From: Schistocerca nitens
Lineage: Eukaryota; Arthropoda; Insecta; Orthoptera; Acrididae
Assembly (NCBI RefSeq): GCF_023898315.1
Contig: NC_064617.1
Location: 715,807,202-715,871,201, forward strand
Reading direction: 5' to 3'
Length of the DNA stretch: 64,000 bases
Part shown: one piece after another, positions 18,716-29,901 of the stretch
How the letters are laid out: each line of letters begins with the position of its first letter
Position numbering within the stretch: position 1 is the stretch's first letter
Made by a program: the position numbers and the translations under genes
Notes under the pieces: model-generated
Database searches by the model: none
Seen by the model: only the letters and a program-made list of their open reading frames with translations
Told to the model about the DNA's origin: nothing

Positions 18716-19838
18716 CAGAGAGGTGACAAAAGTCATAAGATACCTTATAATATCGTGCCGGACCTCCTTTTCGCCGGGGTAGTGCAGCAGCTTAACGTGG
18801 CATGAACTTAAAAAATCGTTAGAAGTCTCCTGCAGAAAAATTGAGCTTTGCTCACCAATAGCCGTCCATGACGGTGAAAATTTGCCGCTGCAGGATTTTG
18901 TGCAAGAACTGACTTCTCGATTATGTCCCATAAATGTTCGATGGGATTTATGTCGGCCGGTGTGGACGACCAAATCAATCGCTCGAAGTGTCCAGTTGTC
19001 TAAGAACATTAATTCCTTGCATGGCTGTAAATGGTCTCCAAGTAGCCGAACATTACCATTTCCGTCAATAATCGGTTCAATTGGACCAGAGGACCCACTC
19101 CATTCCATGTGAACTCAGTCCACACCATTATGGAGCCACCACCAACATTCATAGTGCTTTGTTGGTAACTTGGGCACATTGCTACACTCGTACCATACCA
19201 TCAGCTCTTATAACATGAAATTAGGACTCATCGGTCTACGCCACCGTTTTCGAGTCGTCTAAGGTCCAACCGAAATGGTCAGGAACCCAGGAGAAGAGCT
19301 GCAGGCGGTCGTACTGTCAGCAAAGGAAGTCGCGTCAGTTGGTTGCTGCCATACTCCATTAACACCAGATTTGGCCGCACTGTCCTAACCGATACGGTCG
19401 TGGTACGTCCCACACTGATTCCTGTAGTTATTTCACGCAGTGCTGGTTCTCTGTCAGCACTGACAACTCTTCGCAAACACCACTGCTCTCCGCCTGTACG
19501 TGAAGGCCGTCGGCCATTGCGTTGTCCGTGTGAGATTTGAGCATGAAATTTGATATTCTCAGCACACTGTTGACGCTGTGGATCTCGGAATTTTGAATTC
19601 CCTAACGATTTCTGAAATGAAATATCCTATGCTCCAACTACCATGCCGCCTTCAAAGTCTGTTAATTCCCGTCGTGAAGCCAGAATAACGTCGGGAACTT
19701 TTTCAAGTGAATCACCTGTGTACAATTGACAGCTTCGCCAATGCACTGCCATTTTATACCTTGTGTAGCGATACTACCGCCATCTGTATATGGGCGTATC
19801 GCTATCCCATGACTTTTTTTTCCCCCTCACAGTCAGTG
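18716..19838 (-). mobile_element. Tc1-like transposon remnant
   Basis: Left end cagagaggtgacaaaagtca at 18716 next to TA (18714-18715); right end diverged but still cagtcagtg|TA at 19838-19840 with agtcatgggatagcg-type subterminal sequence on the minus strand (inverse seen near 19798-19813). The transposase runs leftwards from about 19700. Confidence 0.8.
18760..19700 (-). pseudogene. Tc1-like transposase, heavily decayed
   Basis: Minus-strand pieces are recognisable: the N-terminal part near 19680-19560 (rELTDFEGG.. type, then EIVREF), the SVRTVRPNLVLMEYGSN linker (19440-19330), MEWSGSSGPIEPIIDGNGNV and LLGDHLQPCKEL (19108-19000), and near 18975-18915, in another frame, ADINPIEHLWDIIE with the third catalytic Glu. 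The block that should carry the second Asp (DDNAPCH in relatives) is missing or garbled between KELMFLDN and LVV. Many frame changes; an old copy. Confidence 0.78.
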
Positions 19839-19840
19839 TA

Positions 19841-20100
19841 TTTGGTCTCTGTTCTTTGGGACGTGTCTGAAAGAAGACACCAAGTACATATGGAAGACTT
19901 AATTGTGACAGTCGACACTCAAACATCGAAAGCATGAAAATAATGAAAGAAATCCATTAACACGTTCAGATGCGAAGCTTTCTATATAAACGATATGTTA
20001 CTGATGGCATAAGTGTCGAATAACGTTTTTTTTAATTCATTTTTTTTATATTACTGTTCAAGGAGTGTTAATCAACGGTATATTTTCGTTGTTCAGTATT
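19841..20100. other. No gene recognised
   Basis: AT-rich spacer with T runs between a Tc1 remnant and a foldback element. Confidence 0.3.
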
Positions 20101-20560
20101 TCCAGGAATTACTGCAACCAGTCGCCTTTTTTTTATTCTTCAATTTTTATTTTCCATTACCCGTCTCGAATCGCCTAGCGATTCTTCATCAGGTGGTACG
20201 TATTTATTGCATGCTTGCAGCATTGTGGGGCTCGTGTAAGTATGATACGATGTAAAAACGAAACACGTAAGCACTGAATGTGGCGAGAATTATTCAAATT
20301 ATGAAATCGATTTAGCTGCATTAATGAAAGTTATTAGCACAAATAAATTGCTCTCACAATGTGAATAATTCTCGACACATTCTGTGGTTATATTTCTCGT
20401 TTTTACATCTTGTCACACCTACGCTACCGCCACAATGCTGCAAATAAGCAATAGATATGTACCATCTGATGAGGAATCACTAGGCGATTCGAAACCGGTA
20501 AGTGAAAATAAAAATTGAAGAACAAAACAAAGGGCGGCGGGTTGCAATAATTCCTGGGAA
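20101..20560. mobile_element. Foldback element / long-TIR MITE
   Basis: The left arm (20101-20303) and right arm (20358-20560) are inverted copies over about 200 bp: tccaggaatta ... attcttcaatttttatttt ... cgaatcgcctag.gattc ... gatgtaaaaacga ... gagaattattca. Only about 55 bp separate them. No coding sequence. Mobilisation would need an enzyme supplied elsewhere. Confidence 0.82.
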
Positions 20561-20804
20561 CCTTTATTCATCACAGTCGCAGTGTTCCACATCCATAACG
20601 AGTAAAAGATTTATTTCCTTATCTTTTCGTTATTCATTTTCGTTGACATACAACAGGGTTTCCGCCGTTTATTTTTCCCATTCGATATTTTTAATTTTTC
20701 ACTATCAACCGTACATTATTGGTAAACGCATTACAAATCTTTAGCAATATTTCTTAATTCGTTACATTCATTCGCTGGACATGATCATACACAGATGTAG
20801 TTTA

Positions 20805-20809
<5 letters not shown>

Positions 20810-20842
<33 letters not shown>

Positions 20843-22003
20843 TCATCAGTCTACTGACTGGTTTGATGCGGCCCGCCACGAATTCCGTTCCTGTGCCAAC
20901 CTCTTCATCTCAGAGTAGCACTTGCAACCTACGTCCTCAATTATTTGCTTGACGTATTCCAATCTCTGTCTTCCTCTACAGTTTTTGCCCTCTACAGCTC
21001 CCTCTAGTACCACGAAAGTCATTCCCTCATGTCTTAGCAGATGTCCTATCATCCTGTCCCTTCTCCTTATCAGTGTTTTCCACATATTCCTTTCCTCTCC
21101 GATTCTGCGTAGAACCTCCTCATTCCCTACCTTATCAGTCCACCTAATTTTCAACATTCGTCTATAGCACCACATCTCAAATGCTTCGATTCTCTTCTGT
21201 TCCGGTTTTCCCGCAGTCCATGTTTCACTACCATACAATGCTGTACTCAAGACGTACATCCTCAGAAATTTCTTCCTCAAATTAAGGCCAGTATTTGATA
21301 TTAGTAGACTTTTTTGCCATAGCGAGTCTGCTTTTGATGTCCTTGCTCCGTCCGTCATTGGTTATTTTACTGCCTAGGTAGCAGAATTCCTTAACTTCAT
21401 TGACTTCGTGACCATCAATCCTGATGTTAAGTTTCTCGCTTTTCTCATTTCTACCACTTCTCATTACCTTCGTCTTCCTCCGATTTACTCTCAAACCATA
21501 CTGTGTACTCATTAGACTGTTCATTCCGTTCAGCAGATCATTTAATTCTTCTTCACTTTCACTCAGGATAGCAATGTCATCAGCGAATCGTATCATTGAT
21601 ATCCTTTCACCTTGTATTTTAATTCCACTCCTGAACCTTTCTTTTATTTCCATCATTGCTTCCTCGATGTACAGATTGAAGAGTAGGGGCGAAAGGCTAC
21701 AGTCTTGTCTTACACCCTTCTTAATACGAGCACTTCGTTCTTGGCCGTCCACTCTTATTATTCCCTCTTGGTTGTTGTATATATTGCATATGACCCGTCT
21801 CTCCCTATAGCTTTCCCCTACTTTTTTCAGAATCTCGAACAGCTTGCACCATTTTATATTGCGAACGCTTTTTCCAGGTCGACAAATCCTATGAAAGTGT
21901 CCTGATTTTTCTTTAGCCTTGCTTCCATTATTAGCCGTAACGTCATAATTGCCTCTCTCGTCCCTTTACTTTTCCTAAAGCCAAACTCATCGTCACCTAG
22001 CGC
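20810..22003 (-). mobile_element. RTE-type LINE, 5'-truncated
   Basis: A T run at 20810-20841 is the poly(A) tail on the minus strand. An exact 11 bp duplication agtttaggatt lies at 20799-20809 and 22004-22014. The insert covers only the 3' third to half of the reverse transcriptase frame, as expected from incomplete target-primed reverse transcription. Same family as the long copy at 24361-27661, but with an A tail instead of the CAA-repeat tail. Confidence 0.92.
20846..22003 (-). pseudogene. LINE reverse transcriptase, C-terminal part
   Basis: Begins LGDDEFGFRKSKGTREAIMT at 22003, shows FVDLEKAF, then after frame breaks near 21870-21755 reads GVRQDCSLSPLLFNLYIEEA, the catalytic box MIRFADDIAILSE with both Asp, and the downstream YLGSKITNDGRS (21752-21282). 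After a shift near 21340 it continues LYGSETWTAGKPEQKRIEAF and ends RAASNQSVD at 20846. The shared terminal domain (IEAFEMWCYRRMLKIRW) identifies the same LINE family as at 24.4 kb. Confidence 0.88.
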
Positions 22004-22114
22004 AGTTTAGGATTATCAACTAAAAAGATGTGGCATCCAAAACCATATTAATTAAAAACAGAAGTATTTCATGATCTTTCCTTCGTGGGGTACCACGCTC
22101 ATGTAGAATTTTTG

Positions 22115-22369
22115 AAAGAAATTTACGCCTTTTGAATGTTATTTGTACGTTTAGTGTACACAATCATGATTTCGGCTTTGTAGCCATTCTCCAGTGCAAG
22201 TGTTTAAGTGATAAAATATGTGACATTTCATGATGTCATCGTCGAAAATACATATTCAGAGACAGGTTACACATAACTTTTCAACATGCGCTTGAGATGG
22301 CTGCAAAGACGAAATCATAACTGTGTACAATAAATGAACAATTAACATTCAAACGGCGGAAATTTCTTT
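22115..22369. mobile_element. Foldback MITE
   Basis: Arms of about 80 bp: aaagaaattt, gaatgtta.ttgt, tgtacaca.t.atgatttcg, ttg.agccat in the left arm (22115-22196) and inverted in the right arm (22281-22369), around a short unique centre. No reading frame. Confidence 0.75.
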
Positions 22370-24349
22370 TAAAACAATAAGAATGGGTTTACTTTGCATT
22401 GTCTGGTATCAAAGTAATCTTCTCCAAAAAAGCATCCAGTGTACAGCTATCACTGCTGTGAGCTTGTGGGTGCTATTCTGTCATTCTGCGCAACGTTTTA
22501 ATCTGAGATGTACCCTTTACCCTGTGGTTCCTGCAAGACGTAATTTCCACCCCCACACTACTACAGAAGTCAGACAGAAGCTTCTAACGTTCTAAAGAGA
22601 AATGCCTGAAAAACTTACAGCAATAAATATCTTCTGGAGTAGTCCGCAGTAAGGAAATGACACAAAAATTCACAAAATTTTTTACATAACTAGTGGGATA
22701 CTTGGGTACTGTAGTAGTGCTAGTTAGTGTAAGAAAAACATGAAGTTAACGAAAATTATTATTTATTTTGCAAAAATTCTGAGAATTCACAATGCCACTT
22801 TTAGCTATGAACTGAACAAGTTATTTATGGGTTCTTTTCGGAATGTGAAGTTACCTGTTAAGGATAGGATTTGCTAATGAAATTTCTATACAAAGTTTAA
22901 GATTGTTATTGACTTGGCAGAATGGCTGAGAGCCGCGACTACTCAACTTGAATAATTATCCGTTAGAATGTTGCTAGGTAGGGTCGAAGCTGTCGCGTGT
23001 GAAATACAGTGAAGTGTACTGTTGTGGAGGAAATATGGGGCTCGCAAGAGCTGTTGCGCACAATACCGTAAGCTGCGATGACTGACAAATAAGATAACTC
23101 TCGTTCTTTCTGGATTGACCTTCACCAATCAATCTCTCCCTACGCCTTGACGAAGTCAAGGACTCCTATTCGCCCCAAGCCTAACTATTGGCGTGGTACA
23201 CCGGTCAGTTAACCAGTCCACCGCAATGCCACTCGAAAATTCGCTCGCAGGCGTTTAACTATAACTCTGGCCGTTCACACCGCACAATAAGTGTGGGGGC
23301 CAACACAGTGAACAACGCTTAATCGCAAGTACTCAATATAGAGTCGCACTCCAATTCGCTCTCGACAGAGGTGCTCTCCCAGTGAAGTACTGAGGAGTGA
23401 TTTGTTCCTTGCTCTTTGAGTACACGTACGAGCGCGCACGCTCTCGTTACGTGTTCTCGCTCCAAGAGCGACAACGGAATGGCGCCTCTCCACGCCAGAC
23501 GTGAAGGGGTATATCTTTCGGTCTCTTCCATTACTCCTTCAGCTCAAGGCGTCAGAAATATCGCCTGCCAATCAGCATTGCTCTTCTAAAACGGGAGAAT
23601 GACGTTTCGTTTAAGGCAACCAATCCGGAAATCTGTAGCATCGGCGTTTGGCGTTTGCTGTCTCCCTGTGAAAATCTCTGAAACTGCATGCTATATTTGT
23701 AAAGAACGCATAGGCTGGGCGCTCCCACACAATGTAGCGGAATTTGCTTTTAAGCTGAACACGGGGTCGTTCTTCCTTTCACTCGGGCAAACGCTGTCTG
23801 CTCTACGGCCGGTCACCGGCCGACATAGATAGGCTGGGTCGTCCTCTGAAGGGACCGCCCCCCACCCCCCCCCCCCCCCCCGGCGTGCACTTTGTGCCTC
23901 CCGAACTAAAAGCCTCTCCGACGGTCATGTCTTGAATGCATGTGTGTACGCCAGCCTCGAGTATTTCAATCTCGGAGCGCATTTGCAATTTACTAGTTAT
24001 TTGCATATCGTTTACTTGAATTCATACGACATTGACTTTATCTTATGGAGTTTGGGTTTGAATGAAGTGTCTTGATGTGCAGAATATGATTGTGAGGGCA
24101 GAATATGTAAGCAATGAAGGTCAGTAGACCACGACGTCTTACACTGCTTTGAGATAGAATGAGTTTTATGGATCTGTTGCCAAAACCCACGAAATCAGCT
24201 GTGTCAGAAGTGACAATTTTTTAATCTTCCCACTGTTTGGTAAATTTCTGTTGGTGTCTGTGTCGGGTTCAATTTATTGCGCAAATGTTTGAGTGGAGCG
24301 TAAACAATACTCCCTATAAATTATACAAAGGATTTTTGTCCGAATTTGC
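22370..24349. other. No gene recognised; GC-rich stretch 23150-23900
   Basis: The GC-rich stretch is dense in CpG and ends in a C run (23866-23881). It may belong to a repeat, but there is no coding frame or paired end to support a name. Confidence 0.3.
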
Positions 24350-24360
24350 ATAGACAAATG

Positions 24361-27300
24361 AACCATGGACCTTGGCGTTGGTGGGGAGGCTTGCGTGCCT
24401 CAGCAATACAGATGGCCGTACCGTAGGTGCAACCACAACGGAGGGGTATCTGTTGAGACGCCAGACAAACATGTGGTTCCTGAAGAGGGGCAGCAGCCTT
24501 TTCAGTAGTTGCAGGGGCAACAGTCTGGATGATTGACTGATCTGTCCTTGTAACATTAACCAAAACGGCCTTGCTGTGCTGGTACTACGAACGGCTGAAA
24601 GCAAGGGGAAACTACAGCCGTAATTTTTCCCGAGGACATGCAGCTTTACTGTATGATTAAATGATGATGGCGTACTCTTGGGTAAAATATTCCGGAGGTA
24701 AAATAGTCCCCCATTCGGATCTCCGGGCGGGGACTACTCAAGAGGACGTCGTTATCAGGAGAAAGAAAACTGGCATTCTACGGAACGGAGCGTGGAATGT
24801 CAGATCCCTTAATCGGGCAAGTAGGTTAGAAAATTTAAAAAGGGAAATGGATAGGTTAAAGTTAGATATAGTGGGAATTAGTGAAGTTCGGTGGCAGGAG
24901 GAACAAGACTTTTGGTCAGGTGATTACAGGGTTATAAATACAAAATCAAATAGGGGTAATGCAGGAGTAGGTTTAATAATGAATAAAAAAATAGGAGTGT
25001 GGGTTAGCTACTACAAACAGCACAGTGAACGCATTATTGTGGCCAAGATAGACACAAAGCCCATGCCTACTACAGTAGTACAAGTTTATATGCCAACTAG
25101 CTCTGCAGATGATAAAGAAATTGATGAAATGTATGACGAGATAAAAGAAATTATTCAGGTAGTGAAGGGAGACGAAAATTTAATAGTCATGGGTGACTGG
25201 AATTCGTCAGTAGGAAAAGGGAGAGAAGGAAACATAGTAGGTGAATATGGATTGGGGGGAAGAAATGAAAGAGGAAGCCGCCTTGTAGAATTTTGCACAG
25301 AGCATAACTTAATCATAGCTAACACTTGGTTCAAGAGTCATAAAAGAAGGTTGTATACCTGGAAGAATCCTGGAGATACTAATAGGTATCAGATAGATTA
25401 TATAATGGTAAGACAGAGATTTAGGAACCAGGTTTTAAATTGTAAGACATTTCCAGGGGCAGATGTGGATTCTGACCACAATCTATTGGTTATGAACTGC
25501 AGATTGAAACTGAAGAAACTGCAAAAAGATGGGAATTTAAGGAGATGGGGCCTGGATAAACTGACTAAACCAGAGGGTGTACAGAGTTTCAGGGAGAGCA
25601 TAAGGGAACAATTGACAGGAATGGGGGAAAGAAATACAGTAGAAGAAGAATGGGTAGCTCTGAGGGATGAAGTAGTGAAGGCAGCAGAGGATCAAGTAGG
25701 TAAAAAGACGAGGGCTAATAGAAATCCTTGGGTAACAGAAGAAATATTAAATTTAATTGATGAAAGGAGAAAATATAAAAATGCAGTAAATGAAGCAGGC
25801 AAAAGGGAATACAAACGTCTCAAAAATGAGATCGACAGAAAGTGCAAAATGGCTAAGCAGGGATGGCTAGAGGACAAATGTAAGGATGTAGAGGCTTGTC
25901 TCACTAGGGGTAAGATAGATATTGCCTACAGGAAAATTAGAGAGACCTTTGGAGAGAAGAAAACCACTTGTATGAATATCAAGAGCTCAGATGGCAACCC
26001 AGTTCTAAGCAAAGAAGGGAAGGCAGAAAGGTGGAAGGAGTATATACAGGGTTTATACAAGGGCGATGTACTTGAGGACAATATTATGGAAATGGAAGAG
26101 GATGTAGATGAAGATGAAATGGGAGATAAGATACTGCGGGAAGAGTTTGACAGAGCACTGAAAGACCTGAGACGAAACAAGGCCCCGGGAGTAGACAACA
26201 TTCCATTAGAACTACTGATGGCCTTGGGAGAGCCAGTCATGACAAAACTCTACCATCTGGTGAGCAAGATGTATGAGACAGGCGAAATACCCACAGACTT
26301 CAAGAAGAATATAATAATTCCAATACCAAAGAAAGCAGGTGTTGACAGATGTGAAAATTACCGAACTATCAGTTTAATAAGTCACAGCTGCAAAATACTA
26401 ACGCGAATTCTTTAGAGACGAATGGAAAAACTGGTAGAAGCGGACCTCGGGGAAGATCAGTTTGGATTCCGTAGAAATGTTGGAACACGTGAGGCAATAC
26501 TAACCTTACGACTTATCTTAGAAGAAAGATTAAGAAAAGTGAAACCTACGTTTCTAGCATTTGTAGACTTAGAGAAAGCTTTTGACAACGTTAACTGGAA
26601 TACTCTCTTTCAAATTCTGAAGGTGGCAGGGGTAAAATACAGGGAGCGAAAGGCTATTTACAATTTGTACAGAAACCAGATGGCAGTTATAAGAGTCGAG
26701 GGGCATGAAAGGGAAGCAGTGGTTGGGAAAGGAGTGAGACAGGGTTGTAGCCTCTCCCCGATGTTATTCAATCTGTATATTGAGCAAGCAGTAAAGGAAA
26801 CAAAAGAAAAATTCGGAGTAGGTATTAAAATTCATGGAGAAGAAGTAAAAACTTTGAGGTTCGCCGATGACATTGTAATTCTGTCAGAGACAGCAAAGGA
26901 CTTGGAAGAGCAGTTGAACGGAATGGACAGCGTCTTGAATGGAGGATGTAAGATGAACATCAACAAAAGCAAAACGCGGATAATGGAATGTAGTCAAATT
27001 AAATCGGATGATGCTGAGGGAATTAGATTAGAAAATGAGACACTTAAAGTAGTAAAGGAGTTTTGCTATTTAGGGAGTAAAATAACTGATGATGGTCGAA
27101 GTAGAGAGGATATAAAATGTTGACTGGCAATGGCAAGGAAATCGTTTCTGAAGAAGAGAAATTTGTTAACATCGAGTATAGATTTAAGTGTCAGGAAGTC
27201 GTTACTGAAAGTATTTGTATGGAGTGTAGCCATGTATGGAAGTGAAACATGGACGATAACCAGTTTGGACAAGAAGAGAATAGAAGCTTTCGAAATGTGG

Positions 27301-27661
27301 TGCTACAGAAGAATGCTGAAGATAAGGTGGGTAGATCACGTAACTAATGAGGAGGTATTGAATAGGATTGGGGAGAAGAGAAGTTTGTGGCACAACTTGA
27401 CTAGAAGAAGGGATCGGTTGGTAGGACATGTTTTGAGGCATCAAGGGATCACAAATTTAGCATTGGAGGGCAGCGTGGAGGGTAAAAATCGTAGAGGGAG
27501 ACCAAGAGATGAATACACTAAGCAGATTCAGAAGGATGTTGGTTGCAGTAGGTACTGGGAGATGAAGAAGCTTGCACAGGTTAGAGTAGCATGGAGAGCT
27601 GCATCAAACCAGTCTCAGGACTGAAGACCACAACAACAACAACAACAAATAAAAAGAGGAA
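24361..27661 (+). mobile_element. Near full-length RTE-type LINE
   Basis: Bounded by an 11 bp duplication with one mismatch, atagacaaatg (24350-24360) and atagacaagtg (27662-27672). It has about 300 bp of 5' leader (24361-24660), one long coding unit (24661-27624), and a short 3' end with a CAA repeat (27631-27648), a tail type common in RTE elements. Only two in-frame stops and no frameshift, so it is a recent insertion. Confidence 0.94.
24661..27624 (+). pseudogene. LINE endonuclease-reverse transcriptase with two in-frame stops
   Basis: Single frame of 988 codons. The N-terminal part is an APE-type endonuclease that nicks target DNA: NGAWNVRSLN (Asn), DIVGISEVRW (Glu), VMGDWNSSVGKG (Asp, Asn), YQIDYIMV and DSDHNLL (Asp-His), all intact, within about residues 40-280. 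The reverse transcriptase follows: NKAPGVDNIPLELL, NYRTISLISHSCK, DQFGFRRNVGTREA, FVDLEKAFDNVNW, GVRQGCSLSPMLFNLYI, catalytic LRFADDIVILSE, FCYLGSKITDDGRS. The C-terminal part is YGSETWTITSLDKKRIEAFE and ends SNQSQD. Stops are TAG at 26413-26415 (within the RT fingers) and TGA at 27121-27123. As reverse transcription depends on the full frame, this copy cannot act in cis unless the stops are read through. Confidence 0.93.
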
Positions 27662-27672
27662 ATAGACAAGTG

Positions 27673-28223
27673 GCGTGTCAAATTGTGAGGTCTAGTTCTG
27701 GAAAAAACGCCACAATTCTGCCCCAATCCACCATGGACGTGTGAAACGGCGTGAATGTCGTCACACCCCCTCTTACCCACTATCACCCCTTCTTTTGACG
27801 TCCTTGCGTTGGAGGTCAGAAGCGCAATATCCAACATTGAAATCACGTGGTTTCTTACGCGTGGCCGAGAAAGGCGTTTCAGACTCACGACCGCTGACAA
27901 TTGAAATGACTGAAGCCACCCGTTTCGCAACATATTTCGCAGTTAAAAACGACAGTTCGCCGTACGATCTGCAACAGAAAGATGTTCTTGACAACTTTTG
28001 ACACTGCTGACACCCTTCGAGGTTTCAGCCTTTCTCTAAGGGCAATGTGGGGCTGCATCCCCGTTGAATGTGCCCTTTGGAGTGTAGCGCGATGCAATTA
28101 TTGCTGTTGTGACGGGTTGGAATCACTAGGGACCGTTCAAAACCATTCAACGAAATTTCAACGTTATCCGGAGCAGCAAAGGATACTTGAGTTTTTTCAG
28201 CCCTCCTGTTTTCCATTCTCCTG
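27673..28223. other. No gene recognised
   Basis: A compact stretch with short overlapping frames on both strands. Its even base composition suggests it may be repeat-derived, but I cannot name a family. Confidence 0.3.
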
Positions 28224-28234
28224 TGGCTTCATCA

Positions 28235-28423
28235 GCCGGCCTAGGTGGCCGAGCGGCTCTAGGCGCTACAGTCTGAAACCGCGCGACCGCTACGGTCGGA
28301 GGTTCGAATCCTGCCTCAGGCATGGGTGTGTGTGATGTTCTTAGGTTAGTTAGGTTTAAGTAGTTCTAAATTCTCGGGGACTGATGACCTCAGAAGTTAA
28401 GTCCCATAGTGCTCAGAGCCATT
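28235..28423 (+). mobile_element. tRNA-headed SINE, family A
   Basis: Complete head and body; B box ggttcgaatcctgcc. Perfect 11 bp duplication tggcttcatca at 28224-28234 and 28424-28434. It is the last repeat before the CpG-rich start of the host gene. Confidence 0.93.
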
Positions 28424-28849
28424 TGGCTTCATCACATTGTAGTGCAACATTAACATACACGTGAATAAAAGGGCAAAGGATCCCTTTAAGACTTCCCAGT
28501 TAGGCAACAACCACAGTGCGACCCACACAACTTTGTTGAGCACTTTAGAAACGTTCCTCTCAGAAACTTCAACACGAGTTCAGCCTGGCGACTGCTCTAG
28601 CGCTTGAAGGTAAGAGGTGTCGAAGGGATTGCTCAACTTCCGAGGTGTGGACTTTTTTCCGAATTTGTCGACACCTTTGCTGTTTGCAGCGTCGCCGGAC
28701 CCGAGCGTGACGTTTCTGGGCCCCACGCTTCTGCACCATCACAGAAGAAGGTTGCAGGCACCTTTGAGCTAAATTCCTAACTCATGCGTCGCAATGGCAG
28801 ACAACTACTTCTTCGAAGAAGTGATCCTTCAACTCTGTTGCGCAGTGTA

Positions 28850-29678
28850 CCTATATGTAGAGTAAAAGTGGATAAAGGTGACAGTACAGGCGGGAGGGGC
28901 GGTATAACGCGGAAAGTGCTAGTCATTTCTGACGAGCGCAGAACGAGAGCGAAGGAGGGAAGCAGCCGCCGGCGCGGCAATGGCGGAAGCCGGTCGGCAC
29001 AAATCTGTAGCGGTCGCCCGCAGTGGCAGCGAGGCCGCAGTGGTGGGGGGCTCGCCGTGATCTTGGCAGTGGCCGGCGGCAGAGCGGGCCGAGTGCGGGC
29101 GAGCGGCGCCGACCGCAGCCGAGCGCGGTTCCCCACTCCTCGCCGTGGCCTCCGCGGCGCGACTCAGGAAGCGGCAGCGAACAACGGTTCAGTCGGTCGC
29201 CGAGCAGCGGTTGTTGCGTGCTGTCCGTCCCGTGTGCCTGCCCGCCAGCCAAGAACAGTTAACTCTGGCTTGGGATGCTCCGCAAGGATTATACCTCGCT
29301 CGGCGTCTGTCTTCGCTAAACGAAACTCGATCCCACCTGTTACTTCGCGATTCACCTCCCAGTGTGTGTCGTCAATTGTTCCATTTTTTAAATTTTATGT
29401 TTTTCTGTGGAATTGTGTGACCTTGAGCTTCTAGACCCTTCCGTGAGCCCCCGAGGGATACATTATCAAATTACTTACCCCACAAATTTGACCTAAGATA
29501 GTCGTGGGCTCAATTTTCTTTTTCTTTTTATTTTTGTTTTGTGTTGGTGCGCAGCAACGTTGCCGCGAGACTAGTCCCCTTGAGGCTGTGTGACCATGTT
29601 AAGGAGCCGCTCCGCGGCCGGGACAGAAGGTAACTGTTGAGGAATCGCTCGTTTCGGTGCAGTGAGTGAATCGCGAAG
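28850..29678 (+). promoter_or_regulatory. ovo: CpG-rich promoter / 5' UTR region of ovo
   Basis: GC content and CpG frequency rise sharply at about 28880-29270 and no repeat is recognised. A perfect initiator-type TCAGTC lies at 29189-29194; no clear TATA box is placed correctly for it. The region leads without a splice requirement into the ovo start codon at 29679, whose context (gcgaagATGc, A at -3) is good. The transcription start is inferred, not seen. Open frames across the island are GC-driven and have no domain. Confidence 0.45.
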
Positions 29679-29901
29679 ATGCCTAAAATCTTCCTGATAA
29701 AGAACCGGCTGCACCTGCAGCAGCAGCGCCTGCTCGAGTCGCAGAAGCGCGCCACCGAGGATGCGCCCGCTCTGAGCCCGCCCGGGTCGCCGCTATCGGA
29801 GAGCCAGCAGCACCAGGCGCAGCCGCTGTCTCTCATTGTGTGCAAATCGCCGTCTCAGCCATCGGCGCAGCAGAAGCAACCGCCGAGAGCCTCCGCAACA
29901 G
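29679..29901 (+). CDS. ovo: ovo/shavenbaby, first coding exon (N terminus of Ovo)
   Basis: Encodes 74 residues plus one base. The opening MPKIFLIKNRLHLQQQRLLE is the hallmark N terminus of insect Ovo proteins (SNAG-like repressor motif followed by a Gln-rich helix); further on PLSLIVCKSPS matches the conserved PLSL.VRK-type block. The rest is rich in Pro, Ser and Gln. Ovo/Shavenbaby is a nuclear C2H2 zinc-finger transcription factor needed for epidermal differentiation and the germ line. The zinc fingers lie in later exons, not in this window. The exon ends ACAG at 29901 before the donor GTGAGT (29902-29907); the open frame beyond it is intronic. The start is fixed by family conservation and a good Kozak context. 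No neighbours share its strand closely; it anchors the host gene of the right half of the window. Confidence 0.9.

Noticed and set aside
23150-23900. Possible LTR or promoter of a repeat
   Set aside because: CpG-rich and compact, but no paired ends and no coding neighbour support it.
28604-28612. Donor-like gaaggtaaga as an upstream ovo exon
   Set aside because: Matches the splice consensus, but nothing else supports an exon there; a single 10 bp match is expected by chance.
28784-29434. 216-codon plus frame and 119-codon minus frame upstream of ovo
   Set aside because: Arg/Gly-rich low-complexity translation of a CpG-rich promoter region; both strands are open.
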